Part shown: positions 59,827 to 64,000 of the stretch, in pieces
How positions within the stretch are numbered: position 1 is the first letter of the stretch
Layout: the number at the start of each line of letters is the position of its first letter
Assembly (NCBI RefSeq): GCF_029203285.1
Contig: NZ_CP115669.1
Coordinates: forward strand, 5,208,001-5,272,000
Direction of reading: 5' to 3'
Length of the DNA: 64,000 nt
Origin: Pseudomonas sp. PSE14
GTDB lineage: Bacteria > Pseudomonadota > Gammaproteobacteria > Pseudomonadales > Pseudomonadaceae
The notes under the pieces: model-generated
The model's input: only the letters and a program-made list of their open reading frames with translations
The model's database searches: none
What the model was told of the DNA's origin: nothing
Program-made: the position numbers and the translations under genes

Positions 59827-61899
59827 ATGGCCAATGAAAAGAAGACCGTCCGCCTGCTGATCCTGGAAGACTCCCAGAACGAAGCCGAGCGTCTGGTCAG
59901 CCTGTTCCGCAATGCCGGTCGCGCCACCCGCGTCCATCGCATCACGTCCAGTGAAGACCTCCTGGAAATCCTCCCTCAGGGCTGGGATCTGCTGATCGCC
60001 GCGCCTGACAGCAGCGCCATGGCGCCCAGCGAAGCCCTGAGCAGCATTCGCCGCCAGGCCAAGGACATCCCGTTCATCCAGCTGATCACCGGCAACGACT
60101 CCGATGCGGTGACCGAGGCCCTCGCCCTGGGTGCCCAGGACGCCCTGCCGCAAGGGGAAGACGAGCGTCTGATCCTGGTCGCCAAGCGCGAACTGGCCAA
60201 CCTCGAGGAGCGCCGCGCCCGCCGCGCCGCCGAAGTCGCCCTGCGGGAAACGGAAAAGCGCTGCCAACTGCTGCTGGACAGCTCGGTGGACGCCATCACC
60301 TACGTCCACGACGGCATGCACATCTATGCCAACCGCGCCTACGTCGACCTGTTCGGCTACGACGACGCGGAAGAACTGGAAGGCATGCCGATGATCGACC
60401 TGATCGCCGGCAGCGACCAGGCGACCTTCAAGGACTTCCTCAAGGGCTATCAGACCACCGATAACAACGCCGACCTGGCCTGCAGCGGCATCAAGGTGGA
60501 CGGCCAGGCCTTCAGTGCGCGCATGACCTTCTCCCCGGCCACCTATGACGGCGAGCCGTGCATCCAGGTGGTGATCCGCGCCGACAGCGACAACGCCCAG
60601 CTCGAAGAGAAGCTGCGCGAGGTCAGCAGCCAGGACCTGGTCACCGGCCTGTACAACCGCGGTCACTTCCTCGATCTGATGGACAGCGCCGTGGAGCGCG
60701 CGGTGACCGCCAGCCAGCCGGCCACCTTCGCCTACATGCTGCTCGACCGCGCCCAGACGCTGCAGCTCAACCTCGGCGTCGCCAGCATCGACCTGCTGCT
60801 TGCCGACCTCGGCAACCTGCTGCGCGCCCACTTCCCCCAGGAAGCCCAGCTGGCTCGTTTCAGCGACGACGTGTTCGCCGTGCTGCTGCCGGGACACACC
60901 CCGGACCAGACCAAGCCGCTGTTCGCCAGCCTGCTGAAGAAGATCGAAGGCAACCTGTTCGACATCCACGGCCGCACGGCCCAGGTCACCCTGTCCATCG
61001 GCATTGCCGGGCTGGACGAAAAGACCACCCGCGCCCAGGACGTCATCGAGCGCGCACACCGCAGCGCCGACGAAATCGCGCAGAGCGAAGGCAACGGCCT
61101 GAAGCTCTACGACCCGGCCGATGAACTGGCCGCCGCCGCCAACCGCGGCGACACCCTGGCGATCATCCGCCAGGCCCTGGAGCAGAACAGCTTCCGCCTG
61201 CTGTTCCAACCGATCATCAGCCTGCGCGGCGATACCCACGAACACTACGAAGTGCTGCTGCGCCTGCTCAATCCGCAGGGCGAGGAAGTACCGCCGGCGG
61301 ACTTCCTCGCCGCCGCCAAGTCGGGCGGCCTGGCCGAGAAGATCGACCGCTGGGTCCTGCTCAACTCGATCAAGCTGCTCTCCGAACACCGCGCCAAGGG
61401 CCACGACACCAAGCTGTTCGTTCACCTTTCCAGTTCCAGCCTGCAAGATGCCGAGTTGCTGCCATGGCTGAACGTGGCGCTGAAGGCATCGCGCCTGCCC
61501 GCCGATGCCCTGATCATCCAGATCAGCGAACCGGACGCGATCAGCTACCTCAAGCAGGCGAAGGTGCTCAGCCAGGGGCTCGCCGAGCTGCACTGCCAGA
61601 TCGCCCTGTGCCAGTTCGGTTGCGCGCTCAACCCGTTCAATACGCTCAAGCACATGAATGTCGACTTCGTGAAGGTCGATGGCTCCTACGTGCAGGAGCT
61701 GGGCAAGGCGGAGAACCAGGAGAACCTCAAGACCCTGATGGCCAGCCTCCACGCCCAGGCCAAGCTGACCATCGTGCCGATGGTGGAAACCGCCAGCGCC
61801 CTGGCGACGCTCTGGCAGGCCGGCGCCAACTACATCCAGGGCCACTACCTGCAAGGACCGAGTCAGGCGATGGACTACGATTTCGCCTCGGACGAGTAG
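59827..61899 (+). CDS. fimX: FimX, c-di-GMP effector for type IV pilus assembly
   Basis: A 690-aa protein with the FimX order: REC-like (residues 5-125, VRLLILEDSQNEAERLVSLF), PAS (about 140-255), degenerate GGDEF and degenerate EAL. The GGDEF site reads SDDVF at 346-350 and the EAL site EVL at 475-477, so both enzymes should be inactive and the EAL domain serve as a high-affinity c-di-GMP receptor. It localises PilB/PilZ activity at the pole in P. aeruginosa. Relevant to the minor-pilin operon at 11-18 kb. Confidence 0.95.
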   Translation: MANEKKTVRLLILEDSQNEAERLVSLFRNAGRATRVHRITSSEDLLEILPQGWDLLIAAPDSSAMAPSEALSSIRRQAKDIPFIQLITGNDSDAVTEALALGAQDALPQGEDERLILVAKRELANLEERRARRAAEVALRETEKRCQLLLDSSVDAITYVHDGMHIYANRAYVDLFGYDDAEELEGMPMIDLIAGSDQATFKDFLKGYQTTDNNADLACSGIKVDGQAFSARMTFSPATYDGEPCIQVVIRADSDNAQLEEKLREVSSQDLVTGLYNRGHFLDLMDSAVERAVTASQPATFAYMLLDRAQTLQLNLGVASIDLLLADLGNLLRAHFPQEAQLARFSDDVFAVLLPGHTPDQTKPLFASLLKKIEGNLFDIHGRTAQVTLSIGIAGLDEKTTRAQDVIERAHRSADEIAQSEGNGLKLYDPADELAAAANRGDTLAIIRQALEQNSFRLLFQPIISLRGDTHEHYEVLLRLLNPQGEEVPPADFLAAAKSGGLAEKIDRWVLLNSIKLLSEHRAKGHDTKLFVHLSSSSLQDAELLPWLNVALKASRLPADALIIQISEPDAISYLKQAKVLSQGLAELHCQIALCQFGCALNPFNTLKHMNVDFVKVDGSYVQELGKAENQENLKTLMASLHAQAKLTIVPMVETASALATLWQAGANYIQGHYLQGPSQAMDYDFASDE

Positions 61900-61910
61900 C
61901 CATTCGCCCC

Positions 61911-61947
61911 GCAAGAAAAAGCCGCCCATTGGGCGGCTTTTTCTTGC
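61911..61947. terminator. Bidirectional terminator between fimX and serB
   Basis: GCAAGAAAAAGCCGCCC (61911-61927) pairs perfectly with 61931-61947 around loop ATT, a 17-bp stem with T-rich outer arms on either strand (TTTTTCTTGC). It lies between convergent fimX and serB stops. Confidence 0.92.
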
Positions 61948-61969
61948 CTTGCGTAGACAGCCGGATCGA

Positions 61970-63190
61970 TCAGCGGCCGTCGGCCCCTTCGCGATCACGG
62001 AATCCGAGCAGGTAGAGAATGCCATCCAGCCCGAGGGTGGAGATCGCCTGCTTGGCCGATTGCTTGACCAGCGGCTTGGCGCGGAAGGCCACGCCCAGGC
62101 CTGCCAGGCCGAGCATCGGCAGGTCGTTGGCGCCATCACCCACGGCGATGGTCTGCTCCAGTTGCAGCCCCTCCTTCACCGCCAGCTCGCGCAGCAGGTC
62201 AGCCTTGCGCTGGGCGTCGACGATGGGCTCGATGGCCACGCCGGTCAGCTTGCCGTCGACGATCTGCAGCTCGTTGGCGAACACGTAGTCGATGCCCAGC
62301 TTGGCCTGCAGCTGCTTAGCGAAGTAGCTGAAGCCGCCGGAGAGGATCGCGGTCTTGTAGCCCAGACGCTTGAGCTCGGCGAACAGCGTCTCGGCGCCTT
62401 CGGTCAGGCGCAGCGAAGCGCCGATCTCTTCCAGCACGTCCTCGGACAGCCCCTTGAGCAGGGCCAGGCGCTCCTTGAAGCTGGCGCGGAAGTCCAGTTC
62501 GCCGCGCATGGCGCGCTCGGTGATCTCGGAAACCTTGTCGCCCACGCCGGCAGCCTTGGCCAGTTCGTCGATGACCTCGGCCTCGATCAGCGTGGAGTCC
62601 ATGTCGAACACCGCCAGGCGGCGGTTGCGGCGGAACACCGAATCCTGCTGGAAGGCGATATCGACATTCAGTTCCTGCGCCACGCTGAGGAATTCCGCAC
62701 GCAGCGCCACCGGGTCGGCCGGCTCGCCGCGTACCGAGAACTCAACGCAGCCCTTGCCCTGGTCGGCCGGCACGTCCAGCGCCATGCGCCCGGACAGGCG
62801 GTCGATCTGATCAATGTTCAGACCGTACTTGGCGGTGATCGAGCTGACGCGCTGCAGTTGCTCGGCGGTTACCCGGCGGGTCAGCAGGGTCACGATGTGG
62901 CGCGGTTTGCCCTGGCCACCCACCCACTGCCGGTAATCGTCTTCCGAAACCGGTGTGAAACGCACCTGCTGGTCGAGCTTGTAGGCCGTGAACAGCACGT
63001 CCTTGAGCACCGAGGAGGCCTGCTCGGTATCCGGAATTTCGACCAGGATGCCGAACGACAGGGTGTCGTGGATCACCGCCTGGCCGATGTCGAGGATGTT
63101 CACGCCACCCTGGGCCAGCACGCCGGTGATGGCTGCGGTGAGGCCGGGGCGATCTTCCCCGGTGATATTGATCAGGACGATTTCGCGCAA
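61970..63190 (-). CDS. serB: Phosphoserine phosphatase SerB
   Basis: A 406-aa HAD-family enzyme for the last step of serine synthesis. Two N-terminal ACT domains (REIVLINITGEDRPGLTAAI) precede the catalytic domain with nucleophile motif FDMDSTLIEAE near residue 196 and GDGANDLPML near 348. The start is a TTG at 63190, with GGAG 8 bases upstream, giving the conserved MREIVLINITG; the frame runs upstream to 63433 but is not homologous. Divergent from the Smp-like gene. Confidence 0.94.
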   Translation of the reverse strand: MREIVLINITGEDRPGLTAAITGVLAQGGVNILDIGQAVIHDTLSFGILVEIPDTEQASSVLKDVLFTAYKLDQQVRFTPVSEDDYRQWVGGQGKPRHIVTLLTRRVTAEQLQRVSSITAKYGLNIDQIDRLSGRMALDVPADQGKGCVEFSVRGEPADPVALRAEFLSVAQELNVDIAFQQDSVFRRNRRLAVFDMDSTLIEAEVIDELAKAAGVGDKVSEITERAMRGELDFRASFKERLALLKGLSEDVLEEIGASLRLTEGAETLFAELKRLGYKTAILSGGFSYFAKQLQAKLGIDYVFANELQIVDGKLTGVAIEPIVDAQRKADLLRELAVKEGLQLEQTIAVGDGANDLPMLGLAGLGVAFRAKPLVKQSAKQAISTLGLDGILYLLGFRDREGADGR

Positions 63191-63338
63191 GGCGCTGTCT
63201 CCGCCGTGTAAAAAAGGCCGACATTCTACCTGCTTTCCGCCGCATCCGCCCGGTTGGCGGGCACCGCCACCGATCGGATTGGCAGGCGCATTCCCCGCCC
63301 ATCCCGGCCTCGTTCGCATGGACAAGGCCTGCGGCGCT

Positions 63339-63366
63339 TTGCCCCTCCGGAGGGGCTCGTTATACT
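63339..63366 (+). promoter_or_regulatory. Candidate sigma-70 promoter of the smp-like gene
   Basis: TTGCCC (63339-63344), 16-bp spacer, TATACT (63361-63366). A perfect 16-bp palindrome GCCCCTCCGGAGGGGC (63341-63356) overlaps the -35 and spacer, a plausible repressor operator. Transcription would start about 30 nt before the GTG. Confidence 0.5.
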
Positions 63367-63401
63367 GGCCCGTATCTGCCCTACTGAAGACCGAGCCCGC
63401 T

Positions 63402-64000
63402 GTGACCCGGCCCACCTCCGTCAAGCCCGACAATTTCTTCCTGCTGCTTTTCCACGCCCTGCGTCAGCGCCGTGTGCCGATCGCCCTGCGAATCGCCATC
63501 CACACGCTGCTGCTGGTAGCCGCTGCCCTGGTGATCTACGCCTGGGTCATGGGCATGCAGTTCAAGCAGGCCATGCAGCAGCAGGCTGACGCCCTGGGCC
63601 AGAGCCTGACCACCCAGACCGCGCAGTCCGCCACCGAGCTGCTGGTGTCCAACGACATCCTCAGCCTCAACGTGCTGCTCAACAATCTGACGAAGAACCC
63701 GCTGGTCGCCCACGCCGCGATCTACAGCGTGGACAACCGCATCCTCGCCGAGTCCGGCACCCGGCCCAAGCAGGGGCTGCTGGGCGATACCGAAGGCCTG
63801 TACTCCACGCCCATCACCTTCCAGGAAGTGATCGCCGGCCACCTGCGCATCAGCCTCGACATGCACCAGTTCGAGCAGCCGATGACCGTCAGCCTGCAGA
63901 GCATGGGGCTGATCAGCCTGATCCTGCTGCTGCTCACCCTGACCTTCGGCCTGCGCCTGGGCCGGCAGATTTCCACCCCACTGTTACAGCTTCGCGTCTG
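63402..64000 (+). CDS. Smp/YtjB (AhpA) family membrane protein, partial
   Basis: About 199 residues, running off the window end. GTG start, MTRPTSVKPDNFFLLLFHAL, then a membrane helix (ALRIAIHTLLLVAAALVIYA), a periplasmic region (to about residue 165: LLVSNDILSLNVLLNNLTKN) and a second helix (MGLISLILLLLTLTFGLRLG). This matches the Smp/YtjB family, whose gene is next to serB in E. coli as here. The architecture resembles a sensor input domain, but E. coli Smp lacks an output kinase. Function unclear. Confidence 0.8.
   Translation, partial: MTRPTSVKPDNFFLLLFHALRQRRVPIALRIAIHTLLLVAAALVIYAWVMGMQFKQAMQQQADALGQSLTTQTAQSATELLVSNDILSLNVLLNNLTKNPLVAHAAIYSVDNRILAESGTRPKQGLLGDTEGLYSTPITFQEVIAGHLRISLDMHQFEQPMTVSLQSMGLISLILLLLTLTFGLRLGRQISTPLLQLRV

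Overview
The window is chromosomal DNA of a GC-rich Pseudomonas. Gene content and order follow the P. aeruginosa PAO1 block from about PA4910 to PA4961 (nadE, azu, LOG, mscS, ygiQ, nicD, alr, dnaB, rplI, rpsR, rpsF, rlmB, rnr, purA, hisZ, hflCKX, hfq, miaA, mutL, amiB, tsaE, nnrD, queG, orn, rsgA, motBA, rhdA, psd, fimX, serB). The extra genes, and amaAB beside the transporter, suggest a relative in the P. nitroreducens/citronellolis/knackmussii direction rather than P. aeruginosa itself. That species guess comes from recalled synteny, not from a search.

Layout. 1-4200 (-): a branched-chain-amino-acid-type ABC importer (binding protein, LivH, LivM, LivG cut by the window edge), preceded by a full-consensus sigma-54 promoter and four 8-bp boxes spaced about 22 bp. 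4289-8259: amaA and amaB (L-pipecolate to 2-aminoadipate, lysine catabolism) with a divergent LysR regulator. 8358-11359: nadE, hemolysin-III membrane protein, azurin, a 26-codon signal-like ORF and a LOG phosphoribohydrolase. 11367-17800 (-): a minor-pilin operon pilV-pilW-pilX-pilY1-pilE. 18054-23825 (-): MscS channel, a diheme cytochrome/beta-helix lipoprotein pair of unknown function, and YgiQ. 24024-25895 (+): NicD-like diguanylate cyclase, abutting alr.

25896-34365 (-): alr, dnaB, and the ribosomal cluster rpsF-rpsR-membrane protein-rplI, then rlmB and rnr. 34479-34929 (+): one transcription unit with two identical tRNA-Leu(CAG) genes, a strong promoter and a terminator. 35108-48376 (-): purA, hisZ, DUF2065, then the hflC-hflK-hflX-hfq-miaA-mutL-amiB-tsaE-nnrD superoperon, transcribed from nnrD towards hflC. 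A 238-bp, heavily self-complementary element with 31-bp terminal inverted repeats sits exactly at the hflC stop codon.

48537-64000: queG, orn, rsgA, motAB, an HDOD protein, rhdA, psd, an HPP-family membrane protein, a FimX-neighbour protein, fimX, serB, and the start of an Smp/YtjB-type membrane protein. Three REP doublets (REPINs) lie at 5649, 30803 and 49613. Most of the window is conserved housekeeping DNA. The least explained parts are the hflC-proximal element, the sigma-54 control region, the diheme/beta-helix pair, the minor-pilin operon and the tRNA-Leu leader hairpins. No CRISPR array, IS transposase, integrase or rRNA gene was seen.
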